This document shows, in pieces, positions 51,660 to 63,930 of a DNA stretch of 64,000 nt; positions within the stretch are counted from its first letter, which is position 1; the number at the start of each line of letters is the position of its first letter. Origin of the DNA: Rhopalosiphum padi (taxonomy: Eukaryota > Arthropoda > Insecta > Hemiptera > Aphididae); NCBI RefSeq assembly GCF_020882245.1, contig NC_083597.1:14046581-14110580 (forward strand). The letters are read 5' to 3'. Below the pieces are notes generated by a model. That model was not told where the DNA came from, did not search any database, and saw only the letters and a program-made list of their open reading frames with translations. The translations under genes were made by a program, and so were the position numbers.

Positions 51660-52539
51660 AATATAATACCCGCGTCGTTGGAGAGGAAAAAAACATTTAA
51701 AAAAGGGAAAATCAGACTGGACCGTATAGGCGCCAGACGGCTGCTCCCACCCGCCTCATCTGCGTGAGGTACGCGCGTAGTACCTACAGTACCTATCATG
51801 GTGTACCCGTATACCTGCAGCGCCACCGATACGCGTTGTACCTACTTCGATCTCGCGCGTGCGTACGAAACTAGTCCGTTCTCACTAACGCGACTGCAGT
51901 GAGGAAGAGAATTTATCGCCGGCGACACGTCTCGTCCGCGATATACGCTTATCGCGGAGACCATAATACACAACCGTATAAGATCATTGATCACACATTC
52001 ACGCGACGGTTACGGTGGACAACAAGCGCGACCACTGTCACACAGACTCACACGCGGCCGTGTCGTCGTACCGGTTTCGCTATACTGCGCTGTCCAAAAA
52101 GCCGTACCGCGTGCCCGCTCGTCGTGCATAACGGCCGGTAAAAGTTTCGTCGTTACCAGTGGCCGCGGTTTGAAATCAAACAATCCGCGGTAAGCACGTC
52201 TTCGACATCTACGGCGCGGTACACCTGCTGAGACGCAAAATCCGGCAACGGCGCAGCACACGCATCGTTCGCGAACCGTAACAAATGTGCGTGTAACACT
52301 CCGTTACAACGTTGCCGCGGTTTGCTCCGGAACGTATCCGTCCGAACGGCCGCCACCGTCCGCCGTTGGATTCTAATCAATGATGCGCGTTTTCCTTTCT
52401 CTCTTCCCCCGAACAACAATAACAATAAATAAATAATATAATAAGTTAACACTTACTGTTGTTCACTTGTCCTGTGACTCTGGTCGTAGAATATTTTCCG
52501 TGCGTGTGTGTAGTTTATTACGTTTCACGCTCCCGTGCA
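51660..52539 (+). promoter_or_regulatory. CpG-rich promoter and 5' UTR region of Mad
   Basis: CpG density rises sharply from about 51660 to the Mad ATG at 52540. A plausible 5' UTR exon ends at CAATCCGCG|GTAAGCACG (donor at 52190), and a pyrimidine-rich acceptor (GACTCTGGTCGTAG) ends at 52489, which would give a UTR intron of 300 bases. Several GC-rich GNCGNC-like words resemble Smad-binding motifs but are expected by chance at this GC content. Open frames here on either strand have no conserved protein. Confidence 0.55.
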
Positions 52540-55500
52540 ATGGAGGTGGACGAGTTCGATTCGGGCCGACCGTCGTCGACAATTTCGTCGATAAATAGCC
52601 TGTTCTCATTTACCAGCCCGGCCGTTAAGAAACTGTTGGGCTGGAAGCAAGGTGACGAAGAAGAGAAATGGGCCGAAAAAGCCGTCGATGCGCTCGTCAA
52701 GAAATTGAAGAAAACCAAAGGCGCTATCGAGGAATTGGAAAAAGCGCTCAGCTGTCCGGGACAGCCAAGCAAGTGCGTCACCATACCGAGAAGTCTTGAC
52801 GGACGACTGCAGGTACGACTACCACATATTAAAATCAAACCTCCTGCCTATGCCAAATAACTATCGTGGTAATGTAAATGTAATGTGTTTTTTTATGTTC
52901 AGGTGTCACATCGTAAGAGTTTACCGCACGTCATATACTGCCGTGTATGGCGATGGCCAGATCTCCAAACCCATCACGAGCTTAAGCCGCTTGACCACTG
53001 TCAATTTCCATTCTCTACTCAAAACAAACAGAAAGATGTTTGTATTAATCCTTATCACTACAAACGTGTTGAAAGTCCTGGTAAGCCAATCCCAATTTGA
53101 ATAACAGTATAAATAGTATACTTTAGTTGAAGTTTAAATGAGAACATTCTATTAAATTATTTTTGTTTCAATATTTCCTCTGAATACAGCACATATAATT
53201 AATGTTGGTAGAAATTTTGAATATTAACTACTTAGAAGATACATTTATTATTATCATTATCTCTTTTTCAAGCAGTTCTTTTAATTTATATTACAGTGGA
53301 TTTTAAATTTAAAAACTTTATGCTTGTATATTACCAAATTGTAAGTAATGATGTCAACTGACGATCATATGTGTACAATTATTTTAGTTGGTATACTTAT
53401 TTAGTTTTAAAACAATATATTTAAAAATTAATTATACCTACATGTTACATGTTTAAAAGACTTAATTTTACTTGTTGGAGTATTGGACATAAAATTATTT
53501 TAAACTAACGAGCACAATATTAGACTTATTTATCTTTACAAGTTATATTATTTACTTTTCAGTGTTACCTCCTGTATTGGTACCCAGACAAAGTCAGCTA
53601 CCCCCTATGATGTTCCGTCAAATGCCGGAAAATCTTCAGTATAATAACTATAACCAAGGACCCAATTCTCCATCATCAAGTCCTCCACCAAACAGTCCTT
53701 TTCAGAGCAGCGCACTGTCAGGTAAATACATTTATTAATAAATTGTAATCAATTCTTTAATTTATTATATATTTTTGTTTAAAATATTTTTTAGAATTAG
53801 GAAGTTCTCCTGGGCCTGATGAAAAAGCTATGAGTCCCGCATCTGGAACACAAGTCATGTATCAGGTAAATTATAACAACATTTAAAATTAAATTTATTA
53901 ATAAATAACTTAACTATAAATTGTTTAACTGTTAGGAACAAGCTAGTTGGGCAAGCATAGCATACTATGAATTAAATAGTAGAGTTGGAGAACTTTTTCA
54001 TTGCCAATCTCCTGTTGTAGTTGTGGATGGTTTCACTAATCCAAGTAATAATCTAAACCGATTTTGTCTTGGACAACTTTCCAATGTTAATCGAAATCAA
54101 ACAATTGAAAACACAAGGCGACATATCGGAAGAGGTAATATATAAATATACACATAAGATACAAGTCTGACTAGTGATAATTTATTTTATATTTCACTTG
54201 TATTTAACTTTTGCATAAATAAGTACTCAATATTCATACCTACGTGGTGGATATTGAGTTAAAAATATACATAAACAATGATAATTTTAAGTAAATAATG
54301 ATAATTAAATATATGTAATATTAACCCGTTAGTAGGCACGTAAAAGTGCGGTGCTCACTTTTCCAATTTCTACTATTAAAAGTTGTTAATTGAATAGTGA
54401 GAATTTCATTATGAATAATTAATTAGAATAAATTATGATTATTTGTTACAAATGAATTATTATAACTAATTATACTGTGGGCGCGCCTTAACTCAGTTTT
54501 AATCTATTTCCTTTTAAACACAAGACTATGGACTGGGTTATTTTATTTATAGAAAAATTAAAATAAACTAATTTAAGATATGCATAGTTTTAAACAATTT
54601 AAAAATAAGAATGAATGTCATGCTTATATGTGTTTTCTACCAGGTTAATAGAATCAAGTATTCAAGAAGTCGCTACAAAAAAAGCAGCTTTTACATAGGC
54701 TATTAAATTGGGCATCTTTAACTATAAAATGTTAAAATATTATGTTCAATTAGGCGAATGTAAACTTCGCTATTTTTATCATTAGGGTTTAACTTTTTTT
54801 TTAATTTGAATGATTGAGACATCACATACAGAAAAACCTTTGTCAGCTAGGTTTCTTTTAATTTTACATCAGTTTCTGGGTGCAATCCATGCATTACGAC
54901 ACGACATTTTTTCGGCTTTCAATTGATATCTATGAAATTCAATTTTGTTATTTTCAAGAACTTTTAATGTTTGTTTAAACTGGTGTTCATCCTCTGTTGA
55001 GATTTTTATGTCACCGTTAGCGAAAGTTTTAAGTTGTTGACATTGTTCATGACCGGGGGCTTCTTCAATAGTTAAAATAGTGACTAAATTCTGTATATCG
55101 TTGACACTACACGCCGTAATTTGTGGTGGTTTATATACTTTAGATACCTATTGTTTTAATGATATTATTATCAGTTTCTTAGATGCGTTTTTCTTTTTTT
55201 TTTTGTGGGCTTGAACTAGCTTTTGAGCTATAACCTGTTTTTTCATTCGTATTTGTATTGTTTAAGCTTTTATTTACAGTAGTATATTTAGTATTAGTGT
55301 TACTCACTTGAATATGCAGTAGTTGACTTTGTAATTGCGCATTATTCGCTTGTAATTCGGTTACAAGTTAATGTAATGTTTCATTATCATATTGCAAGTA
55401 TATCAGAAATGCTTGGTAAACTAAAATGTGTGTTGACGCCGTGGGAGCGTTGTTTCATTAAGCCCATTGCTGGGCAACAGCACGAGCCACCACGTATGAT

Positions 55501-56531
55501 GGCTTAAATAATTTGTGTTAAAACACTTGACACTTGTGTTGTAAGCAAAAAATCATATAAAGATATTTAACTTAATTTAATAAACACTGCACAATTTGAC
55601 ACACACGACCAGAACGTACATGTTATTCATTCGACAGACAAAACGCGACTTTTAGACTGAGTATATTTCAAAATGTATTTGTTGAGAAATATGTCCTTAT
55701 AAAAACATTGCTAATATAAAATGAAAACTTGATTAAAATTAAAGGTCATTGCTTAGTTGGGTTGATAATTGCCGTTGATTATGAGCACCGCCCACACCCC
55801 ATTTGCGCCAAAATAAAAAAGGTATGTTCTTTCAATAGCCTATTTGCGCCTAAGCTATAAATAGGAAATAGTATAAAATTAATTTAAATTTTATAAAATA
55901 TAATAATATATCTAAAAAGTTTCAAATGCCTACAAAAAAATATTTTTGAATTACAACAAAGACTTAAAATTTGTATTTTTATCATTTTATTTTGAATTTT
56001 GTCCCTATTTAAATTTCATAAACAATGTATATAGTTAAATACCTTTTTAAACATATTTTTTATTTAATTTAGGCATTCAATTACATTATATTGGCGGTGA
56101 AGTATATGCAGAATGTTTATCAGACTCCGCAGTGTTTGTACAGTCACGTAATTGCAATCACCATCATAATTTTCATCCATTAACTGTGTGTAAGATACCA
56201 GCTGGATGTTCTTTACGTATTTTCAATAATCAACAATTTGCAACTTTACTCACAGAATCTGTAAATTCTGGTTATGAAGCGGTATTTGAGCTCACTAAAA
56301 TGTGCACAATTAGGTAAATACTAATTAAAATAATCTTGTAACATAATATTAAAATTAATTTATCTGTTTAGGATGTCATTTGTGAAGGGCTGGGGCGCAG
56401 AGTATCATCGGCAAGATGTTACCAGCACACCTTGTTGGATTGAAATACATTTAAATGGACCATTACAGTGGTTAGACAAAGTTTTGTGTGCCATGGGATC
56501 GCCTCACAATGCGATATCATCTGTTTCATAG
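52540..56531 (+). CDS. Mad: Mothers against dpp (BMP-type receptor-regulated Smad)
   Basis: The seven coding exons are 52540-52812, 52903-53080, 53563-53721, 53795-53865, 53936-54134, 56073-56313 and 56372-56531, giving 426 residues with consistent phases and GT-AG borders. The MH1 DNA-binding domain (TSPAVKKLLGWKQGDEEEKW; DGRLQVSHRKSLPHV) is followed by a short proline/serine linker and the MH2 domain. MH2 ends with the receptor-phosphorylated SSVS tail. The GAEYHRQDVTSTPCW L3-loop region, with His and Asp, marks the BMP branch (Mad/Smad1/5) rather than the activin branch (Smox, Smad2/3). Activated Mad pairs with Medea and regulates BMP targets in the nucleus. The linker is short and shows no PPxY motif. 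Intron 54135-56072 carries a transposon insertion. The ATG at 52540 opens the conserved frame about 28 codons before MH1. Confidence 0.96.
54324..55815 (-). mobile_element. Insertion in a Mad intron with a jockey-type gag (ORF1) relic
   Basis: Minus-strand translation of about 55430-54830 gives ELQANNAQLQSQLL, SKASSSPQKKKKNASKKL, VYKPPQITACSVNDIQNLV, then FANGDIKISTEDEHQFKQTL and NNKIEFHRYQLKAEKM. This is the layout of the gag-like protein of jockey LINEs, where this domain (PRE_C2HC) precedes zinc knuckles. The knuckles and a reverse transcriptase are absent, and in-frame stops show decay. An exact inverted pair, GCGGTGCTCA (54348-54357) and TGAGCACCGC (55782-55791), flanks the relic. The ends are approximate. 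Confidence 0.6.
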
Positions 56532-58444
56532 GCCAACATGCTTAACACACTTATTTTTCTAGTATCAAGGTGTCATTTTTATTTTTGTTTTAACTAAATC
56601 ATCAATATGACTTAAATACACATAAGTTGTGCACAATATTAGTAAAATAATTTTGCTACAAAATACCAGGTATTTTTATATTAAATAAACTTATGAAATT
56701 TAACTTTTTGTAAATTTAAATTACTTTTATTTTGCTGTACTATATGTTTGGTGCTCGCTATTCTTATTACTATATATATATATATTTTTTTTTTGTTAAA
56801 GAACATTTATTTATTGTTTTTTTATCCTAAATATTTAAAAAAAAAATAAAAAAAATGAAACCTTTTTTTTAAAAAAAGTAATACTTTTGAGACTTGAAAG
56901 ATTTAAAACATATTATTTTCTTCTAAAACTTATTTGACATATTAGTTTTGAAAAATATGGTGATATTATGCTCTCTAATCAAATATATTTATTTGATGAA
57001 TTATTGTTGGCAACTTAATAATCACTAAGATGGTGTAATAGTATATAAATACTCATAAAAACTTATTTTACACCTTCCTAGTAAACATAAAAAATTATAG
57101 GGAATAATTTTATCTAAATCTATTAAAAATAAAATTTTTGATATTTATATTAGTTAAATAATTTTAAAGATAATCTGTAAAAATATTAAAAATTCATCAT
57201 CAAATACAGGTTGATTGAAATGGGATATCAACAATCTGGTTTCTTATGAATGTAGATAAAATTTTTCTCCATAATTTTTATAATATATAATTTCACTTGT
57301 AAAACCCTTCAGAAAGCTGTATTCTTGAAAGGCTTAAACATCTTTTTCTGTAAAAAGTGTAATCAAGTATTTTTTGAGCAGAGCATGATTTTTTTTCTGT
57401 TCCTATTGATTTATTATTGTTGCACTAAAAAATAAAAAATAATTACTTTTTTTTTCTTAAAATTTTCAGCTATTTCCTTTTTAACCTATATTGCACACTA
57501 TTCTTAAATTACATACAAGTTATAAGTCATAGTGTTCAAATGTTGTTAAAATAATTTTAGTAAATTATATTTGCTCATTCAAAATGTTGTTCATTTTAGT
57601 TAATTTATAATTTATTAAATTAATATTGGTATGCTACTTACAATGACAGTAAACTATATACAGGGTGTTTTATGATGTTTTATTTGTTTCTTATTTTTAA
57701 ATAGTGAGGCGACATGCTTTGTAGTTTGTCTTGATTGAAATAACATAAAACAATCTGTAAATTAATAATTTTTAGTCGTTATTATTTTGTAGTAGGCGTG
57801 CAATATGAGAATATTATGTAAGCTGTATATTTATATTGTTGAATTTTTAAATAAGCGTTTGTTCAATGTTCCCAATGCGTTCAGTAATGTAATATTTATG
57901 TTTGATTTATTAATTATTATATTGTAATTTTTTTTTTAGTTGTATACATTTTTCCTAAACGTTTTAGTTTATTGTCTACAAAAATATATATTATATTGAT
58001 CTTATTTTATAAATATTTTGAATGTGAACAATAGTTTTTTTGTGAAAAAAATATATTTTGCTAGAAAGACAATATTATTTCCTGCTGATTATTTTTTTAT
58101 CCCTCAAACTTCAAATTAAATCGTGAATAATTATTAATTATTAATCATTTAATTTATGTTACATAGTTTGGTAAACAAATATCCATTAAAAACCCACATA
58201 TTTTCATCCTCAAAACCGTTGCACTACTTTTAATTAAATTTCAAAAATTCACAGAGTGTCTCGTCTATTATCATCGACTATGGCGCTATTTTAATTACTC
58301 AATGTCAAGTCAACAAGACTAGTCAAGTGTCGATTGTTACAATTAATTTCTGGTTACTATAATTTATGGCACCGTTCTAACTGCACACGGTCGTTACCTC
58401 GGCAGTGAACTGCTGCAAACCACCCCTAACAACACAATTTTCAG
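56532..58444. other. Mad 3' UTR and AT-rich spacer
   Basis: AATAAA at 56684 is a candidate polyadenylation signal about 150 bases after the Mad stop. The rest is AT-rich with poly-T and poly-A runs and no recognisable gene. The last 150 bases before 58445 become less AT-rich and may hold the promoter of the ionotropic receptor gene. Confidence 0.5.
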
Positions 58445-61400
58445 ATGAGGATTCGACCTGCAACAATGGTGTTAGCCGTGCTCTCGTTTCTAACGTTCGC
58501 TGCTGCCGCTGGGTTGACATCGTTAGCCGACGCCGTTTTGATGTCGGTAGTTACTGCCCAAAACAACAGCAATGGGTACACAGCCGAGTTATTCGATTGT
58601 CTGGCGAACGTGACCCGAACATACTTTGACCGGCGGACCGTTTACATGTACTTCCGACAGTCGGAAACAGCTGAGTACGCTGCTGCGGTGGATGCATTCG
58701 CCATGGCCGTGCAGAGTCCCAAAGTGATAGTGCCGTATTCGTCGTTTAACGCACATGCTTCGCCGCAACAGCCATCGAGGGGCGATGTATTTGCATTCCT
58801 GGCCGAAGACATGCTATACACGCAACTGCTGACCGCTAAGCAGCGAAGTCACTTCGTGGTGGTGTGGACAAGGCAGATGCCCATGAACAACATCCGGCGC
58901 ATATTTCGGCACTTCTGGGACACTGGCAAACACGTAAACGTGATCGGGCTGGTCCGGATGGACGGCGGTGGCGTGAACGCATACACGTACCGGCCGTTCT
59001 CCAACTACGGGTGCAACAAGCTAGGCCGACCGTTTCTTCTGGACCGATGGGTTGACGGGCGGTTCCAGCTTGGCACCGATCTATTCTCCGGCATGCCAAA
59101 GACCGGTAACATGCTCGGCTGTCCGCTCTGGTGTGCCGGCAACGAACATCCGCCGGACACAGTATTGCGGCCCGGTGACGGCACGCCACAGCAGCCGTTG
59201 TGGACCACTTCCGGCGTCGGCGGTAAGGTACTGGAGATCGTGGCTAGGCACATGAACTTCACACCGGTCATCATTTCACCAAAAGGTGACGTGTCAGAGA
59301 TGTACAGCTGGTACAACAGTGCCGAAGTGTTGGACAACATAACCGCTATGCTAGACTCAGAAGAAGCTGACTTGGCGTTCGGCTGGTATTCGTACGCTAC
59401 GCACAATAGCACATACAACACCAACACGGAACTGGCTCGAACCACGAGCATTGACTGTCTGGGGTGGGCTGTTCCATACCGGGCGGGCCCGCCACCACAG
59501 CCTTGGACTAATTACGTTTACGAGTTCGACAAAATCGGATGGATATTCATCGGCTCGATGTTCGTGATTGTTGTCGGTAATCATATATATAGTTATTATT
59601 CTCAATATTATTATAAAGTACTGTTGTCGTTAGATCAGTCGAGACCCGTACCTACAGAGTAGACTATAAGTCTGTTAGACGTCTGTCGAAAAACTCGCGC
59701 CCAATATGAACTTTAACCTTTATGTGGACACACTTAGTAACCAAAAATTTAAATAACAACAGGTGTGATTTGATGTTTCGATAAACTATTATTATATAAT
59801 AGCTTTTGTGTGTGGCCTCAAAACAACTTTCGTTGAGACATTTTTGAATACCTCCTAGGTACTATAATTTATTATTATTAATTATATGTATTGTTTTATT
59901 TGCATTTCATTTCAAAGTACTTTGAAAGTATATTTCTCCTAAATCAAACGAACAATCCTCAATCTTTATCCTATTAGTACAAAATATTTATTAGAAGGTA
60001 CAATTATAATTATGTGATAATACGTACCTAACCTAGTCATATTGTATAGGTAACTACTAACTATATAAGAAGTATATTATGCCGACTTGATGGGAGTGAT
60101 GGGATCGTTGGGTTTCTATTATATTGATGGAGAATGGAGTATGTACCTAATATGTAATTCTACGCATCATTATTGTATTATTGATTACGATAACGATAAT
60201 ATTATTCTATTTAAATATCTAAAAAAAAAATGTGGCTAAATATTAAAAAAAAACTTATAATTTAGCTAAATGGGTGATTTAGAAAATATAAATGTTATGT
60301 AAAAACTAAAAACCAACTCAAAATATAATCTGTTGGTAGATATTTTTCAATTACAAATAAACTGTTACATTTGGAAAACAAAAACCTTATGCTTTGGGCC
60401 AAAGCCTTTGGCTTTATACTTTGTTTCGAAAATTATATAATAACTATTTTTTTATACCTCATTGTTTCAAATATTTCAATAATATGAGAAATTTTCTACA
60501 TCAATACAAAATATATACACGCCAAACATAATACTGGAAGCTCGGCCATTCGGCTAGAATTGCATTAATATCCATAGTCCACACCGACCATAACCACTAT
60601 AAACAATTATCCAACTATTATAGTAATACAAATTTAATAGTCAAACATTCATTTAATTTTTCATTCAAACTTTCAGTATAGCCAGTATAGGTTAGATATA
60701 TAAGGCACTATACACACGCGAAATACTGTATTATTCATTTTTAATTTACAAACGTTGAAACGTGCATAGTCAGTAGTCACCAGTATGTATCCAACATTTA
60801 AGATCAGTGATCATCCCATATATTTTCCCGTACTTATTTCATTCAAGATGTCATATAATTTATATACACGTTATAAATTTAAAATTTATAAAAATATATT
60901 TGAATATACCTAATATTTTTGCTGATCAGCTATGTTGAAAAATCAATAATTCAATAATTTGTCCGATAATGATTGGACCAAGTACCTACTTACTTTCTCA
61001 CATATACTTTAAAAATAAAAAACATTGCTAATTATTTATTATATTTTATGCTATACGAATAATATTTATATACATATTCTAGGAGGAATACCTATTAGTC
61101 TTATTCAAAAAGAAATTCTCTAATCTCTACATTGGTTTAAGTCTAGAAAATTATGGTTGATAATAGATAAACTCTTAAACGTTGATGTTTAGATATAATA
61201 AAGTTCACGATTCGCTATAATCAAGCCATGTGTAAACTATAAACGACACAAAACTATAATCAAATAATAATAAACTGCACCACTGCACTAATATAAAATA
61301 TTGGCGTATATAATTTATTATTACAGGTGTGTTCCATTTCTTTCGAAAACTGAAAAAACTGCACCACGTGGACTCTGTACTGTTTTTCGTGTATCACACG

Positions 61401-62132
61401 GCCATCGACCAGCCGCTGGGCGTGAGACCTGTGTGGTGCAGTCTCCGCGCGTTCATGGTGCACTGGCTGTGGTACTGTATGGTCATCAACGTGGCGTACA
61501 AAGCGTCGCTGGGTAGCTTCATGACGGTACCCGCGCACGGTGCAGAGTTCACCCGAATGGACGAGATACTAGACTCAAAGCTGATCACGATGGCCACGCC
61601 GCGGTCGATGCACATAATGAACGCGACGACGGCCACCACGCGGATATCGCGGACGTTCATGAAGCGGCTTCAGCTGCTGCCGCCCACCAACTTCGAGCAG
61701 ATCATTGACCGGCTGGTGGTAAAGCGCGACATCGCCCTGTTCGAAGTCAAACGGTTCATGTACTACTATTCCATACCCCAGGCCAAGCGCATCAAGGTCA
61801 AAATACCCATACGGTTTCTGCCTGGATGTCTGTTGCGCACACACACCACGCAGTTTATGTTCAACGGTGGCTCGTACCTCATCGAACCTGTCAATGCTGT
61901 GCTCAGCACGCTCTTCGAGACCGGCATTGTCGACCACTGGATCATACACTTGGGCTCCAACAAAGTGCTACCGCTGGAGAAAATCCGTGGCCGGGTACTC
62001 AAGCTGGTCCGGCTCAAGGAAGCGTTCCTGTTCCTGTTTTTCAGCTACGCCGTTGCATCTGCCGTGCTCGTTGTCGAGATCTGTTGGTCTGCGAGATTGC
62101 ACCGTCGGCTATTATCTTGGCTCGGTCCGTAG
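58445..62132 (+). CDS. Divergent ionotropic receptor (IR family ligand-gated channel)
   Basis: Two exons, 58445-59576 and 61327-62132, join in phase 1 (GTTGTCG|GTAATC; TTATTACAG|GTGTG) to encode 645 residues. A signal-peptide-like start (VLAVLSFLTFAAAA) is followed by an extracellular region and a ligand-binding half beginning near residue 220 (GNMLGCPLWC). TM1 lies near 365-383 (WIFIGSMFVIVVGVFHFF). The pore and TM2 region spans 405-443 (VHWLWYCMVINVAYKASLGS), where YKASLGSF replaces the SYTANLAAF of classical glutamate receptors. The second ligand-binding half follows, and the last membrane helix is 609-631 (EAFLFLFFSYAVASAVLVVE). The family serves insect smell, taste and humidity or temperature sensing. 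The ligand is unknown and I cannot see the classical glutamate-contacting residues. The exons are much more GC-rich than their surroundings. A TTTTCAG directly before the ATG means an upstream exon cannot be excluded. Confidence 0.88.
59577..61326 (+). other. Intron of the ionotropic receptor gene
   Basis: A 1750-base AT-rich intron placed inside the first membrane segment. A second potential donor follows the true one, but the read-through frame stops at 59662. No nested gene or clear transposon was recognised. Confidence 0.7.
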
Positions 62133-62612
62133 CGCATACACACCCGCTGCCCAATCTCACGCGGTGGTCATAAATCACTATTAGTAGTACTATAGTAGTA
62201 GCACAAGTGGAACTGCAGAAGTAGTAATGTTGGCATTATTATTCTATTGCCAGTAACATCGTGTTACTGTTCGTCCGCTGATATTATGAGACCGAGTTAT
62301 ACAACTTATACGGCTTGCAATAATATTGTTATAACTAATACCTATTTTAATACATTTCACTTGTCACGGTAAAGATATTCAAAATGTCTTTACTATTCAA
62401 TTCCCACGGTCAATGTTTGACTTAAAACTTAAAAGTTAAGACTAGCATAACAATTTAGCATTTTTTTGAAAAATAATTATAAACTCAAATTTTTAGCTGT
62501 TAACTTCAAATGGTAACCTTGTTATGTATCCATCTCAAATCGCTTTACTTTTGTAAACCTGCAATACTTAAATTGATTATTTCAAAATAATAATATATTA
62601 ATATGTTACACT
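62133..62612. other. Receptor 3' flank
   Basis: AT-rich sequence after the stop codon TAG. No clear AATAAA within 400 bases was noted. Nothing else is recognisable. Confidence 0.4.
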
Positions 62613-62803
62613 CAATGGCGTATTTAGAATTTCTTTAAGGGGGGGGGGTATAACTAAAGTTATCAACGCCAAACGTCCAAACATTTTAATACCTTCTATT
62701 AAAGTAATAAATGGATCAAACATAATTAAACATTATAAATATAAGCTTAAAAATGGGAGTCAGTGGAGGAGATATATCTCCATAATCTATAAATACGTCA
62801 CTG
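62613..62803. mobile_element. hAT-like MITE with exact 8-bp target duplication
   Basis: The element starts CAATGGCGTATTTAGA and ends TCTATAAATACGTCACTG, imperfect inverted repeats. It is bordered by the exact octamer GTTACACT at 62605-62612 and 62804-62811. A G-run follows the left end at 62640-62648. Non-coding, 191 bases. Confidence 0.85.
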
Positions 62804-63032
62804 GTTACACTACAAAAAATATAATTTCATTCTAAAGAAACTCCGTGAATAATTAAAAAGAATAAAAGGTAGGTAAATAAGTACCACTCAGCTATTTATT
62901 AGGTATTGATTGAGTCACTATTATAGGCTTATTAAGTTTGAATTCAATAATAATTATTAAGAATGAGAATTTGTAAGAGGTAAAATTGGCAAAATATTCA
63001 CAAAAAAAAAAAACAAAAATACACATAAAAAT

Positions 63033-63528
63033 TAGTGATGGGTCGAACTCTGATTTTTTAAATCGAACCGAACTTGAACCGAACTTTAAATTATTTTTTC
63101 GAACTCGAACCGAACCGAACCTTCATATTTTCTACCGAACCGAACCGAAACGAACCTAGAATCATTTTAAGTCGAACTCGAACTCGAACTCAATATTTTT
63201 TATCGTTATTATTATAAATGATACATAAGGTGCCTGTTACAGTTTATAACTTTCTATCGCCAATAGTCTAATTATTTCTAAAAAAGATTATCAATTTTTA
63301 TTTTTTTTAAATAAATTTTGAAGAATTGTACAAATATTTGGTCTCTGAACTATCGTGGTCAGTAAATCAGGTTCGACAAATATTTTCAAGTTCGATTTTC
63401 GAACAGTAAAAGATGTTTGATAGTTCGGTTCGAATTTTTTTCGTGCCGAGTTCGAATTTCGAATCGAACCGAACATCAAGCGTTCGGTTCGGTTCGGTTC
63501 GAGATTCGAACAGTTCGACCCATCACTA
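63033..63528. mobile_element. hAT-like MITE with CGAAC-rich arms and exact target duplication
   Basis: Ends TAGTGATGGGTCGAAC and GTTCGACCCATCACTA are perfect inverted repeats. The exact octamer ATAAAAAT lies at 63025-63032 and 63529-63536. The left arm is built of repeated CGAACC units and the right arm of GGTTCG units, so most of the 496 bases can fold back. Non-coding. Confidence 0.92.
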
Positions 63529-63799
63529 ATAAAAATTGTTTTACATTATTAATTATTATATTATATTAAATATTTATTAAATTATTTTACAGCCAAAAAA
63601 ATAAATGCATCTATGGAAATAAATTAAATTTGTTGTATTGAATATTATCAACACCTAAACGACAAAGATTATCTGAATAAATATTTTTATAATGGGAAAA
63701 ACTTCTATAAATCTAAAATTATATTTATTTTATTTATTATTTTTATAAATATTTAAATTATATAAATAAAAATAATATTATATTGTTTTGTATACTCGC

Positions 63800-63930
63800 A
63801 CAAACATTAAGTGGTGCACTATGGCATATAGTATAGGCAAAAAAGTTACATTATTGCAGTGTGTAATACTTATCCTCATTAATTATACAATAATAGCTGT
63901 CCCCGTGCACTTCGTCACCCGTACAAAATG
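63800..63930. repeat. Dispersed repeat, second copy of that at 46680
   Basis: GGCATATAGTATAGGCAAAA and TTATTGCAGTG resemble the segment at 46690-46740. The following CCCCGTGCACTTCGTCACCC looks like part of the same interspersed repeat. Family unknown. Confidence 0.45.

Noticed and set aside
51899..52452. Open frames on both strands upstream of Mad
   Set aside because: Explained by CpG-rich promoter composition; no protein family resemblance.
52540..56531. Activin-type Smad (Smox/Smad2/3)
   Set aside because: The L3-loop sequence EYHRQDVTSTP and MH1 sequence are of the BMP class.
58836..59605. Antisense frames inside the ionotropic receptor exon
   Set aside because: Shadows of the GC-rich receptor coding sequence; the sense frame has clear signal peptide, membrane segments and splice junctions.
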